Shown: positions 8,028 to 16,908, numbered from the stretch's first letter. The stretch is DNA of 64,000 nucleotides from an uncultured Alphaproteobacteria bacterium (GCA_944392835.1 CALXYB010000007.1:1-64000), one strand, 5' to 3'. The notes: generated from the sequence alone by a model not told the origin. Numbers and translations are program-made.

Positions 8028-9170
8028 ATGCCGAAGTCTAAGTTTAACCATGTTCAAATAAAAGCTATTACAGCGGTTGTTCCTGAAAACTACATCAATA
8101 TTGATGATGAAATAGAGTTCTTCAATAATGATGTGAAGCTTCTTGAGAGGAATAAAAAAATCTTGGGTCTTGGAAAAAGACATATTGTTGATGACAGAAC
8201 ATCAAATGCTGATTTGTGTGAAGCCGCAGCTAAAGATTTGTTTGAAAGGTTGAATTTGGATAAGGGGTTGATAGATGCTTTGATTGTGGTGTCAAGCTCG
8301 CATGATTATCATTATCCAGCATCGGCTTGTGTTTTGCAAGGGCGCTTGGGACTTAATAATGAGTGCACTTGTTTTGATATTTCCGGTTTGGCTTGTTCTG
8401 CTTATGTCCATGGTTTGTTTTTGGCTCATTCTTTAATTTCCGGCGGAGCGGCAAAGAATTGTTTGCTCTTGGCAGGAGATATTACAAGTTTGCATTCGGA
8501 TAGAAGAAATCGGAACTCTAATATGCTGTTTGGAGATGCCGGAACGGCAACACTTTTAGAGTGGTGCGAGGAAGATAATACGGCTTATTTTTATACCGGA
8601 ACACAAGGAAAAGATTGGGATAAGTTGATTGCTCCGGCCGGAGGATATGACCTGCCTATTCGCAAAGATATCGCAGATTTAGAGATAACCGATGAGACGG
8701 GGAATGTTTGGCGGCTTTATGATGATATTATGAAAGGGCTGGATGTCTTTAAGTTTACAACGGAAATTGGACCGCGTGGTATCCGAGAAATTTTGGATTA
8801 TGCCGGAAGGAAGCCGGAAGAAATAGATTATTTTGCTTTTCATCAGGGAAATAAGCAGATTGTCAGAACGATTGCAATGTATGCAGGGTTGCCGAAAGAA
8901 AAATGGTCTGCGGAAACGTTTTCTTTGTATGGTAACTGTGGCGCTGCCGCTGTTACATTGGATATTTGTCGTCAATTATCAGAGCAGAAAGTTAAGAATC
9001 TTTGCTTGGCAACATTTGGTGTCGGTTTATCTTGGGGGTTTGGTGTCGTTAATATGGACAAAGCTCAGGTCTTTCCGATTGGTTTATATAAAACGCCTGA
9101 GAGTAAAATGACAAGAGAGCAAAAGATTGCTTATTGGATAGAGTTTTTCAAAAGAGGTAATAATGCTTAA
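8028..9170 (+). CDS. 3-oxoacyl-ACP synthase III-like (FabH/KAS III family) protein
   Basis: A 380-aa thiolase-fold condensing enzyme. The complete KAS III triad can be placed: Cys123 in LACSAYVHGL, His272 in FAFHQGNKQ and Asn303 in LYGNCGAAA. Family members condense an acyl-CoA or acyl-thioester starter with malonyl-ACP; others catalyse ester or C-C bond formation in specialised pathways. It is longer than typical FabH (about 320 aa). The ATG at 8028 is preferred to an in-frame TTG at 8010, with GGAG upstream and 2 bases between it and the SDR stop. It overlaps the next gene by 8 bases. The operon has its own ACPs, implying a dedicated chain-initiation step. Confidence 0.85.
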   Translation: MPKSKFNHVQIKAITAVVPENYINIDDEIEFFNNDVKLLERNKKILGLGKRHIVDDRTSNADLCEAAAKDLFERLNLDKGLIDALIVVSSSHDYHYPASACVLQGRLGLNNECTCFDISGLACSAYVHGLFLAHSLISGGAAKNCLLLAGDITSLHSDRRNRNSNMLFGDAGTATLLEWCEEDNTAYFYTGTQGKDWDKLIAPAGGYDLPIRKDIADLEITDETGNVWRLYDDIMKGLDVFKFTTEIGPRGIREILDYAGRKPEEIDYFAFHQGNKQIVRTIAMYAGLPKEKWSAETFSLYGNCGAAAVTLDICRQLSEQKVKNLCLATFGVGLSWGFGVVNMDKAQVFPIGLYKTPESKMTREQKIAYWIEFFKRGNNA

Positions 9171-9906
9171 GGGAAAAACGGCTTTTATTACCGGAACAAA
9201 TCGGGGAATCGGTAAAGCAATTTTGGAAGAATTTGCTAAAAACGGAGCAAATATTATTGCTCATGCTCGTAAAGAGACAGATGAGTTTTCCCAAATGATT
9301 TTGGATGTAGCTCAAAAGTATCAGGTATCTATTACGCCTGTTTATTTTGATTTGGCGGATAAAGAAGCTATGAAGGCCGAGGTAAAAGCTAAAATTTTTG
9401 ATAAAGCTATTCCGGTTAATGTTTTGATAAATTCTGCTGGATTGGCCCATGGCGGCTTGTTCCAAATGACCCCAGTTTCAAAAATAAGAGAGATTTTTGA
9501 AGTAAACTTTTTTGCCCAATTGGAAGTTACGCAGCTTTTGTTGCGCTATATGGCAAAGTGTGGGGGCGGAAGTATTGTTTTTATGTCTTCGGTTTTGGGA
9601 TTGGATGCCAATGTCGGTGAATGTGCTTACGGAACCTCAAAAGCTGCTTTGGCCTTTTTTGCCAAAACTTTGGCGATGGAAACTGCGCGTTTGAAAATTA
9701 GGGTTAATGCATTGGCTCCGGGCTTGATTGAAACGGATATGGCCGGTCAAATGAAAGATGATTTTAGCAAAAAAATGCTGGAAAATTGTGCTTTGTTAAG
9801 GATGGGAACAGTTGAAGAAGTAGCTAAAACAGCAGCTTTTTTAGCTTCGGATAGTGCTTCATATCTTACGGGGCAAGTTATTCGTGTGGATGGAGGAATG
9901 AGGTGA
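9163..9906 (+). CDS. Short-chain dehydrogenase/reductase, FabG-like, second copy
   Basis: A 247-aa SDR with TGTNRGIGK at residues 10-18, the NSAG motif in INSAGLAHGG, the serine in VFMSSVLGLD, the Y-x3-K in CAYGTSKAAL and a FabG-type ending LTGQVIRVDGGMR. It overlaps the KAS III gene by 8 bases and its TGA shares one base with the next ATG. It differs clearly in sequence from the first SDR, so the two probably act on different intermediates or different chiral centres. Confidence 0.85.
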   Translation: MLKGKTAFITGTNRGIGKAILEEFAKNGANIIAHARKETDEFSQMILDVAQKYQVSITPVYFDLADKEAMKAEVKAKIFDKAIPVNVLINSAGLAHGGLFQMTPVSKIREIFEVNFFAQLEVTQLLLRYMAKCGGGSIVFMSSVLGLDANVGECAYGTSKAALAFFAKTLAMETARLKIRVNALAPGLIETDMAGQMKDDFSKKMLENCALLRMGTVEEVAKTAAFLASDSASYLTGQVIRVDGGMR

Positions 9907-10715
9907 TGGATAAAGAAATATTGAAGCAAATGCGTATTGACTTGCTAAAAATGGCTTTATCTGCCGGAGCTCAAGGGGCTCATATGGGCGGTTCTTTATC
10001 CTTGGTAGAGATTATGGCTGTGCTTTATTTGGATGTTATGAAATTTAATTTGCAAAATATGAAGGATGAAGCAAGAGACCGACTGATTATGAGTAAGGGG
10101 CATGGCGTGATGGCTCAGTATGCGGCTCTGAAACAAGTTGGTGTGCTTTCGGAAGAAGATATATTAACTTATAAAGCCAATGATTCAAAGGTGGCGGCAC
10201 ATCCGTCTTTGAACGAACAATTGGGAATAGAATTTTCGTCCGGCTCTTTGGGACAGGGATTATCTTTGGGCGTTGGAACGGCTTTGGCATTAAAAAGAAA
10301 AAATAATTTGTCTTCCAGAGTTTTTGTTGTCTTGGGTGATGGTGAATGTGATGAGGGCTCGGTTTGGGAAGCAGCCGCTTCAGCTTCTCATTTTGGCTTG
10401 AATAATCTGGTGGCGATTGTTGATAAAAACGGTTTGCAGTATGATGGAGATACGAAAGTTGTTCTTTCTATGGAAAATATGGCTGAAAAATGGGCAGCAT
10501 TCGGTTGGAATGTAAAAGAGGTTAATGGCCATGATGTTGAGGCTCTGCACGAAGCTTTGACGGAAAAATCATCTAAGCCATTGGTTATTGTTGCAAAGAC
10601 TGTTAAAGGAAAAGGTATTTCTTTTATGGAGAATAATCCGCAGTGGCACAACGGGGTGGTTTCTCAAAAATTGTTTGAACAAGCTGTCGCAGAATTGGAG
10701 GCTGGCAATGATTGA
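9906..10715 (+). CDS. Transketolase, N-terminal (TPP-binding) subunit
   Basis: A 269-aa protein corresponding to the first third of transketolase. Seen: MSKGHG near residue 60, the SGSLGQGLS region, and the TPP/Mg2+ motif from LGDGECDEGSVWEA to VDKNG. Transketolase moves two-carbon ketol units between sugar phosphates. The subunit is split from its C-terminal half, which is the next gene, an arrangement used by archaea and by several specialised metabolite and polysaccharide loci. ATG 9906 overlaps the upstream stop by one base; GGAATGAGG lies upstream. Confidence 0.88.
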   Translation: MDKEILKQMRIDLLKMALSAGAQGAHMGGSLSLVEIMAVLYLDVMKFNLQNMKDEARDRLIMSKGHGVMAQYAALKQVGVLSEEDILTYKANDSKVAAHPSLNEQLGIEFSSGSLGQGLSLGVGTALALKRKNNLSSRVFVVLGDGECDEGSVWEAAASASHFGLNNLVAIVDKNGLQYDGDTKVVLSMENMAEKWAAFGWNVKEVNGHDVEALHEALTEKSSKPLVIVAKTVKGKGISFMENNPQWHNGVVSQKLFEQAVAELEAGND

Positions 10716-11682
10716 TTATTCGCCGATGAATATAAAAATATGGTCAAGGCTCGGTTCTTGCGGGGCTTTTGGTCAGGCTGCTTTGTTCTTGCCTGAAATA
10801 AATGATAAGGTTGTAATGCTTACGGCAGATTTGTGTACTTTTTCGGGCTTAGACAGATTTAAGCTAAAATATCCTGATTATTTGTTTAATTTTGGTATTG
10901 CAGAACAAAATATGGTCGGTGTTGCCGGCGGTTTTGCCAAAGAGGGTTTTGTTCCTTTTGCTACAACTTATGCAACATTTGCTTCTATGCGGTGTGCAGA
11001 CCAAATCAAAGTGAATATGGGATATATGAATTTGCCAATTAAGCTTGTCGGTTTGACGGCGGGTTTGTCTGTCGGTGTTCTAGGAGCGACGCATATGAGC
11101 TTGGAAGATGTTGCCGTAATGCGGAGTGTGCCTAATGTGGTTATTTTATCTCCGGCAGATTGTACTGCAACGATTAAAGCTACTATCGCAGCAGCTCAGA
11201 TTGATGCTCCGGTTTATCTTCGTCTTTCTGGAACAATGAATAATCCGATTGTTTATAAAGAAGATTTTGATTTTGAAATCGGTAAGGCAATCACATTAAA
11301 AGAAGGTAAAGATGTGGCGATTATAGCAATCGGAAGTATGGTTTATAATTCTTTGAAAGCCGCTGAAATTCTGGAGCAAAATGGCGTGTCGGCAAAAGTT
11401 GTTGATATGCATACGATTAAGCCGCTAGATAAAGAGGCTATACAAGATGTATTGAAAAATAAGCTTATTGTTACAGTGGAAGAGCATTCCATTGTCGGTG
11501 GTTTGGGAAGTGCCGTGGCAGAAGAGTTAGCCTTATTAAAGCAGCGTCCGCCACATTTGATTATTGGGGTTAATGGCGCTTATCCTCACGCGGCCAGCTA
11601 TCCGTATTTGTTGGATCAAGCCGGCTTGACACCTGAAAAAATTGCTTCAAAAATTGAAAATACTTATAAGGAGATATGTTAA
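10708..11682 (+). CDS. Transketolase, C-terminal subunit
   Basis: A 324-aa partner of the preceding subunit, carrying the pyrimidine-binding and C-terminal domains of transketolase. Seen: FNFGIAEQNMVGVAGGFAKEG, with the conserved catalytic Glu of the G-I-A-E-Q motif, and the TYATFASMRCADQIK helix. An ATG at 10708, 8 bases inside the upstream gene, is chosen over a far-upstream ATG at 10588 that would overlap by over 100 bases. The stop is immediately followed by the second ACP start. A dedicated ketol-transferring enzyme between ACP genes suggests a two-carbon addition in the same pathway. Confidence 0.87.
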   Translation: MIDYSPMNIKIWSRLGSCGAFGQAALFLPEINDKVVMLTADLCTFSGLDRFKLKYPDYLFNFGIAEQNMVGVAGGFAKEGFVPFATTYATFASMRCADQIKVNMGYMNLPIKLVGLTAGLSVGVLGATHMSLEDVAVMRSVPNVVILSPADCTATIKATIAAAQIDAPVYLRLSGTMNNPIVYKEDFDFEIGKAITLKEGKDVAIIAIGSMVYNSLKAAEILEQNGVSAKVVDMHTIKPLDKEAIQDVLKNKLIVTVEEHSIVGGLGSAVAEELALLKQRPPHLIIGVNGAYPHAASYPYLLDQAGLTPEKIASKIENTYKEIC

Positions 11683-11919
11683 ATGAGTAATATGGAAAAA
11701 TATACAAAAGCATTTTGCCAAGCTTTTGAAATTGATGAAGAAACAGCTAAAAAGCTTAAGTTCCAGGATATTCCGGCTTGGGATTCTGTCGGACATATGG
11801 GTTTGGTTGCTCAGTTGGAAGAAGCCTTTGATATTATGCTGGAGCCTGATGATATTGTGGACTTGTCCAGCTTTGAAAAAGGGCAAGAAATTCTGGCAAA
11901 GTATGATATAACTTTCTAA
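11683..11919 (+). CDS. Acyl carrier protein, second copy
   Basis: A 78-aa carrier protein with the attachment motif AWDSVGHMGLV near residues 32-42; the Ser is the predicted phosphopantetheine site. AAGGAGAT lies upstream and the ATG directly abuts the transketolase stop. It is only distantly similar to the ACP at 7071, so the operon appears to use two carriers, one placed before the reductase/KAS genes and one after the transketolase pair. Confidence 0.85.
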   Translation: MSNMEKYTKAFCQAFEIDEETAKKLKFQDIPAWDSVGHMGLVAQLEEAFDIMLEPDDIVDLSSFEKGQEILAKYDITF

Positions 11920-11932
11920 TAGATTGTTTCTT

Positions 11933-12634
11933 ATGGAAAAAATTGTCCTGAATGAACTAATAATATATAAGTTTGCATCAAAGTTTATTGATGCAAACTC
12001 TTATGTTTTATTGGAGAATCAGGACGCTTTGATTGTTGACCCAAATGAATCTCCTGAGTTGGAGACTTTTTTGTCTGATAAAGCACCCAAAAAAGTTACT
12101 ATCTTATTGACGCATGAGCATATTGATCATGTGATTGGGGTGGCAAGGCTGCAAAAAAAATATCAGACAAAAGTAATTTGCCAGAAACAATGTGCCGAAT
12201 TTGTGTCAGATGTTCGGAAAAATCAGCCAAGTTTGGTTTTGGTGGCTTTGGAATACAGAGATGATAAAAACGGGACGAATTTGGCGCAGGAATATAGGCA
12301 ATTGATTGATGGGATTTTTCCGTTTTCGGTTGTTGTGGCTGAGAGTTTTGAGGATAATATTTCATTTGTTTGGCAAGGCAAAGAAGTTTTTTGCAAGCGG
12401 TGTCGCGGGCATTCTCCGGGAAGCTGTTGCATCGTCTTGGATAAAAAAATTGTCTTTACGGGTGATTCTTTAATTTTGGGATATCCGGTTATCACACGGT
12501 TTCCGGGTGGAAGTAAAAAAGATTATTTGACCGAAACAAAGCCTTTTCTTGATTCATTGTCTGATGATATGTTGGTTTTGGCGGGGCATGGAAAAAGTTT
12601 TAGGATAGAGGAGAGCAGACGTGTGGACTTTTAG
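11933..12634 (+). CDS. Metallo-beta-lactamase-fold hydrolase
   Basis: A 233-aa protein of the glyoxalase II-like group. Seen: the metal motif THEHIDH near residues 65-71, a second His in RGHSPGSCC, the bridging Asp in FTGDSLI and a final His in LAGHGKSF, so the two-metal site looks complete. Family members cleave thioesters, esters or phosphodiesters. Lying directly after an ACP gene, a thioesterase acting on a carrier-bound intermediate is a reasonable inference but not shown. ATG 11933 is preferred to the TTG at 11924; neither has a strong ribosome site. Its end overlaps the next gene by 14 bases. Confidence 0.8.
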   Translation: MEKIVLNELIIYKFASKFIDANSYVLLENQDALIVDPNESPELETFLSDKAPKKVTILLTHEHIDHVIGVARLQKKYQTKVICQKQCAEFVSDVRKNQPSLVLVALEYRDDKNGTNLAQEYRQLIDGIFPFSVVVAESFEDNISFVWQGKEVFCKRCRGHSPGSCCIVLDKKIVFTGDSLILGYPVITRFPGGSKKDYLTETKPFLDSLSDDMLVLAGHGKSFRIEESRRVDF

Positions 12635-14024
12635 TCGGTTCGCAGACAGAGTTGCAGCGGTTGTAGAAGACGGAACGGAATATACTTATGCAACATTGGA
12701 AGAGAAAGGGCAGGCGCTCGCAGAGGTTGTCGGTCGGCGGTGTTTAGTCTTTTGTTTGTGTTCAAATTCCTTTGGGTCTTTGTTAGGATACACGTCTTTC
12801 CTTAATCATCATATTGTGCCGTTGATGTTAGACGAACAATTGGATCGGGCATTGTTGGATTCATTTTTGCAAATCTATAAGCCGGATTATTTGTGGTTGG
12901 CGGAAAATAAGGCTGCGGATTTTGATGGAACAGTCGTTTATCGGGATTGCGGCTATGCTTTATTGAAGCGCAAAGATGAAAGTGTTTTTCCGTTAAATGA
13001 CGAATTGGCTCTTCTGATTACAACTTCAGGTTCTACGGGGTCTCCGAAATTTGTGCGGCAGAGTTATAAGAATTTGGAAGCAAATACAAAATCTATTGTT
13101 GAATATTTGCATCTTGATGGTTCGGAAAGGCCGATTACAACCTTGCCGATGAATTATACTTATGGCTTATCGGTAATTAATACGCATTTGGCTGTTGGTG
13201 CGACTTTGATTCTGACTGATAAGACATTGATGCAGCGCGAATTTTGGAATCTGTTTAACGAGCAAAAAGCCTCTTCTTTTGCAGGAGTGCCTTATACTTA
13301 TGAGATGCTTGATAAGCTGATGTTTTTCAGAAGAAAGTTACCTTATCTGAAGTCTATGACGCAAGCAGGTGGAAAAATCTTACCAATATTGCACCAGAAA
13401 TTTGCAGAATATGCAAAAAACGAGGGCAAAGAATTTGTGGTAATGTATGGTCAAGCCGAGGCTACTGCAAGAATGGGATATTTGCCGGCAGAGATTGCCT
13501 TGGATAAGTGTGGTTGTATGGGAATAGCTATTCCCGGCGGAAAATTTCATTTGATTGATGCCGAAGGCAAAGTGATTACTTCTCCCGAAACGGTGGGTGA
13601 GCTTGTTTATGAAGGCGATAATGTTACTCTGGGGTATGCCGAAAACGGAAGTGATTTGGCCAAAGGTGATGAACGCCACGGTGTTTTACAAACCGGAGAT
13701 ATGGCAAAATTTGACCAAGACGGTGTGTATAGTATTGTTGGTCGCAAAAAGAGATTTTTAAAAATTTTTGGTAACCGTGTAAACTTAGATGAAACGGAAA
13801 GGTTGATTAAAACGCAATATCAAGATTTTGATTGTGTTTGTTCCGGCAAGGACGATTCAATGGAAATCTTTATTACGGACGAAACCAAGATTAAGGAAAT
13901 ACAGTCTTTTGTTGCCAATAAAACGCATTTGAATTTTTCGGCTTTTCATGTTCATTATTTGGCAGAAATTCCTAAAAATGATGCCGGAAAAGTTTTATAT
14001 ACGGAGTTGAGCAAGCTATGTTAA
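12621..14024 (+). CDS. AMP-forming acyl ligase (ANL superfamily)
   Basis: A 467-aa adenylating enzyme that would activate a carboxylic acid as acyl-AMP and pass it to a thiol, here plausibly one of the operon's ACPs. Seen: the P-loop LLITTSGSTGSPKFV near residue 131, GQAEATARM, the QTGDMAKF ATP-ribose motif, the hinge GRKKRFLKIFGNRV and the catalytic lysine of NDAGKVLY near the C terminus. The start is GTG with GAGGAG 7 bases upstream. V. cholerae O1 rfbL is an analogous ligase in an O-antigen locus. The acid substrate is unknown. Confidence 0.85.
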   Translation: MWTFSRFADRVAAVVEDGTEYTYATLEEKGQALAEVVGRRCLVFCLCSNSFGSLLGYTSFLNHHIVPLMLDEQLDRALLDSFLQIYKPDYLWLAENKAADFDGTVVYRDCGYALLKRKDESVFPLNDELALLITTSGSTGSPKFVRQSYKNLEANTKSIVEYLHLDGSERPITTLPMNYTYGLSVINTHLAVGATLILTDKTLMQREFWNLFNEQKASSFAGVPYTYEMLDKLMFFRRKLPYLKSMTQAGGKILPILHQKFAEYAKNEGKEFVVMYGQAEATARMGYLPAEIALDKCGCMGIAIPGGKFHLIDAEGKVITSPETVGELVYEGDNVTLGYAENGSDLAKGDERHGVLQTGDMAKFDQDGVYSIVGRKKRFLKIFGNRVNLDETERLIKTQYQDFDCVCSGKDDSMEIFITDETKIKEIQSFVANKTHLNFSAFHVHYLAEIPKNDAGKVLYTELSKLC

Positions 14025-14683
14025 CAAACTTTGGGGATTTTGTTCTGGCAACTTATGATAATATGGATATAAATGAGCCAGAAGTTCAGAAAGCGGATTT
14101 TTTGCGGGTTGAGTTGCCGACAAATTCTGATACGGAAATCTTGATGCAACAAAAGGGATTTTTCTTTGCAGACAGAACTTTGAAGGTGGCTATCAGTCTT
14201 AATAAATGTTCCTTAGACTTAGACAAGAATATTCGTTTGCCGATTGTTGAAACCGCAGATTATAAAGAAGAGATTTTGCAAATTGCTCAAGATGCATTTG
14301 TTTATGATAGGCGCTTTCATGTTGCTCCGGTTTGTTCAAAAAAAATTGCCGCTGCGGTTTTGAAAAATTATGTGGCGAATCTGGATAATGTTTTGGTTGC
14401 GTTGTTCAAAGATAAGCCGGTGGGGTTCTTGGCGCTGAAGAAAGTTTCGGAAGAGGCTTTGTTTGTTCATTTGGCCGCGGTGGATGAAAAATATAGAATG
14501 ACCGGTGCGGCGATGGCTCTGTATGCTTTTGCTTGCAAGTTTGCAAAGGAAAAAGGATATAAAAAATTAGAAGGGCGAATCAGCTCGCAGAATATGGCGG
14601 TTATGAATTTGTATGCTGCTTTCGGTGCCGCTTTTTCTGAACCTAAAGATGTTTTTGTAAAGGAAGTTGGTCATGACGCTTGA
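14018..14683 (+). CDS. GNAT-family acyltransferase
   Basis: A 221-aa protein whose C-terminal 120 residues show the GNAT core: LVALFKDKPVGFLALKK, then the acetyl-CoA loop region AVDEKYRMTGAAMALY and the SSQNMAVMNLYAAFGA helix near the end. The first 100 residues are not recognised. It overlaps the ligase by 7 bases and the next gene by 11. The acyl donor could be an acyl-CoA or one of the operon's carrier proteins, so it may attach the product of this pathway to an amino sugar, in addition to the acetylation by PseH. This is inference from context. Confidence 0.7.
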   Translation: MLTNFGDFVLATYDNMDINEPEVQKADFLRVELPTNSDTEILMQQKGFFFADRTLKVAISLNKCSLDLDKNIRLPIVETADYKEEILQIAQDAFVYDRRFHVAPVCSKKIAAAVLKNYVANLDNVLVALFKDKPVGFLALKKVSEEALFVHLAAVDEKYRMTGAAMALYAFACKFAKEKGYKKLEGRISSQNMAVMNLYAAFGAAFSEPKDVFVKEVGHDA

Positions 14684-15749
14684 TGATTTGTTTCAAATAA
14701 GTCCATATTCTTTGGAAAAAGGTGAAAAGCAAAAAGCACTTACGGAGATTTTGAAGGAGCTGACGGCAAGGCATTATGCTCAATGTCCGGAATATGCAAG
14801 GATTTTGGATGCTTTGCGTTTTGATGCGCGTAACGTAACTTCTTGTGCGGATTTGCCTTTTATTCCGGTCAGGCTTTTTAAACAGTTTGAACTTAAAAGC
14901 GTGCCTCAGGAACAGATTACCAAGACTTTGACTTCTTCGGGAACATCAGGGCAGGCGGTTTCTAAAATCTTTTTGGATGCTGAAAATGTGCGGAACCAGA
15001 CCAAGACGTTAAATGAGATTATCTCTTCTTTTATCGGAAAATCACGTTTGCCGTTGCTGCTTTTGGATACGGAAATGATAAAAAAAGACCGTTCCATGTA
15101 TTCGGCCAGAGGTGCTGGAATTATCGGTTTTTCCATCTTTGGACGCAATAGCACTTATGCGCTGGATGAAAATATGAATATTGATGTTGATAAGGTTGCC
15201 GCATTTTTTGAGGAACACAAAAATGAGCCAATATTGATGTTTGGTTATACTTATATGATTTGGCAATTTATTGTGCGCGCTTTGGAAGAAAAAAATATTT
15301 CTTTTAATGCTCAAAATGCTGTTTTGTTTCATATCGGTGGTTGGAAAAAGCTCAAGGACCAGGCTGTTGATGCGTTGGAATTTAATCGGCGGGTTCAGAA
15401 TTGTTTGGGTAATGTTAAGGTTTATAACTATTACGGAATGGCGGAGCAATTAGGTTCGGTGTTTGTTGAATGTGAGCATGGTCATATGCATTGTTCTAAC
15501 TACTCGGATGTGATTATTCGCCGCGCTAAAGATTTTTCTGAGGCAGAGGTTGGTGAAAAAGGTTTGATAGAGCTCTTATCCGTTTTGCCGACAAGTTATC
15601 CGGGGCATATTATTTTGACCGAAGATGAGGGCGCTGTCTTGGGCGAAGACGATTGTCCTTGCGGGCGTAAAGGAAAGTATTTTAAAATCTATGGGCGTAT
15701 TAAAAATGCTGAATTGAGAGGTTGCAGTGATACCTATGAAAAACGTTAA
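14673..15749 (+). CDS. LuxE-like acyl-protein synthetase
   Basis: A 358-aa adenylate-forming protein of the LuxE family, which activates a fatty acid as acyl-AMP and transfers it to a cysteine before reduction by LuxC. Seen: the nucleotide loop TLTSSGTSGQAV near residue 85, LFHIGGWKKL and NYYGMAEQLGSVF in the second half, and a cysteine-rich end (CPCGRKGKYFKIYGR). AAGGAAG lies 6 bases before the ATG. The gene pairs with the LuxC-like gene that follows. No luxAB luciferase is present, so light production is not indicated; luxE/luxC pairs also occur in polysaccharide loci such as rfbN of V. cholerae O1. Confidence 0.85.
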   Translation: MTLDDLFQISPYSLEKGEKQKALTEILKELTARHYAQCPEYARILDALRFDARNVTSCADLPFIPVRLFKQFELKSVPQEQITKTLTSSGTSGQAVSKIFLDAENVRNQTKTLNEIISSFIGKSRLPLLLLDTEMIKKDRSMYSARGAGIIGFSIFGRNSTYALDENMNIDVDKVAAFFEEHKNEPILMFGYTYMIWQFIVRALEEKNISFNAQNAVLFHIGGWKKLKDQAVDALEFNRRVQNCLGNVKVYNYYGMAEQLGSVFVECEHGHMHCSNYSDVIIRRAKDFSEAEVGEKGLIELLSVLPTSYPGHIILTEDEGAVLGEDDCPCGRKGKYFKIYGRIKNAELRGCSDTYEKR

Positions 15750-16908
15750 TTATATTCTTGGCTCGGAAGAGATAGATAAATCACCCATGTCGGTTTATGC
15801 CGATGAGGTTTGTGCTTTTATTGCCGAAGTTTCAGCTAAGTTGATGCAATCTCCTTTGGTTCGGCAATATCCGGATTTGTCGGCTTTGGCTTTTTGGGGG
15901 CGCAAAAAGAATATTGAAAAATTAAAAAATGATTTCGGCGATAGGTTCGGTTGGCTCGGGCGCGGCTTGTGTTTTCATATTGCGCCGTCTAATGTTCCGA
16001 TTAATTTTGCTTTTACATATTTGTTTGGCTTATTGGCCGGAAATGCAAATATTGTTCGTTTGCCGAGCAAAGAGTTTCCGCAAGTTGAGGCTATGTGTCA
16101 GGTCTTTAAAGAGGTTTTGAAAAATTATCCAGAGATTGAGAAAAGAACGGCTTTTGTAAAATATCCGCGTGATGACGAGATTACAGCAGAATTTTGCAAA
16201 AGGGCAGATGTCCGTATGATTTGGGGCGGAGATGAAACAATAGCTTCAATTAAACAGATGCCGGCAAAACCAAGATGTATTGATGTGGCTTTTGCCGATA
16301 GATATTCTTTAGCCATTATTAATGGGGGTAGCATTTTATCTGCGAGCGAAGATGAAATCAGAAAATTGGCGGAAGCTTTTTATAATGATACTTATCTGAT
16401 GGATCAAAATGCTTGTTCATCTCCGCAGGTTGTTTTGTGGGAGAAAGATTCTGTCAAAGCAAGAGATATTTTTTGGAAAGCTGTGTATAATGTGGCTAAA
16501 CAAAAATATGTTTTGCAAGATGCCTCGGCTGTAGATAAATATACTCTAATGTGTGAGGAAGCCATAAATAATCCGAATTTTGCCGGTTGTTTACGTGAGG
16601 AGAATTTGCTTTATAGGGAAGAATTGAGCAGATTGGATGAAGATATCATTAACCATCGCGGTAAAAGCGGATATTTTTATGAATATGCGCTTCAAGATTT
16701 AGATGAATTATGCAAAGTGGTTACGGAAAAGTTTCAGACAATAACATATTTTGGCGTTGACGTAAAAATTTTGTATGATAGATTAATTGCTACTAATGTT
16801 AGAGGTGTGGATCGTATTGTCCCAATAGGAAAAGCTATGGATATAGATGTGATTTGGGATGGATTTGATTTAGTGAGAGTTGTCGCGAGAAAAATACGAG
16901 TTGGTTAG
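15727..16908 (+). CDS. LuxC-like acyl-CoA/acyl-protein reductase
   Basis: A 393-aa aldehyde dehydrogenase-fold reductase that would turn an activated acyl group into an aldehyde with NADPH. Seen: the cofactor region FHIAPSNVPINFAFTYLFG near residue 80, RLPSKEFPQ, and the presumed catalytic cysteine in DQNACSSPQ near residue 237. GAGAGG lies 5 bases before the GTG at 15727, favouring it over the ATG at 15736, which would be 14 bases away. The LuxE gene overlaps by 23 bases. An aldehyde made here could be an acceptor for the transketolase pair of the same operon; that link is inference. Confidence 0.85.
   Translation: MIPMKNVNYILGSEEIDKSPMSVYADEVCAFIAEVSAKLMQSPLVRQYPDLSALAFWGRKKNIEKLKNDFGDRFGWLGRGLCFHIAPSNVPINFAFTYLFGLLAGNANIVRLPSKEFPQVEAMCQVFKEVLKNYPEIEKRTAFVKYPRDDEITAEFCKRADVRMIWGGDETIASIKQMPAKPRCIDVAFADRYSLAIINGGSILSASEDEIRKLAEAFYNDTYLMDQNACSSPQVVLWEKDSVKARDIFWKAVYNVAKQKYVLQDASAVDKYTLMCEEAINNPNFAGCLREENLLYREELSRLDEDIINHRGKSGYFYEYALQDLDELCKVVTEKFQTITYFGVDVKILYDRLIATNVRGVDRIVPIGKAMDIDVIWDGFDLVRVVARKIRVG

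Noticed and set aside
14673..16908. Bioluminescence genes
   Set aside because: Only LuxE- and LuxC-like proteins are present; luciferase subunits (luxA, luxB) are absent, and such pairs are known from polysaccharide loci.
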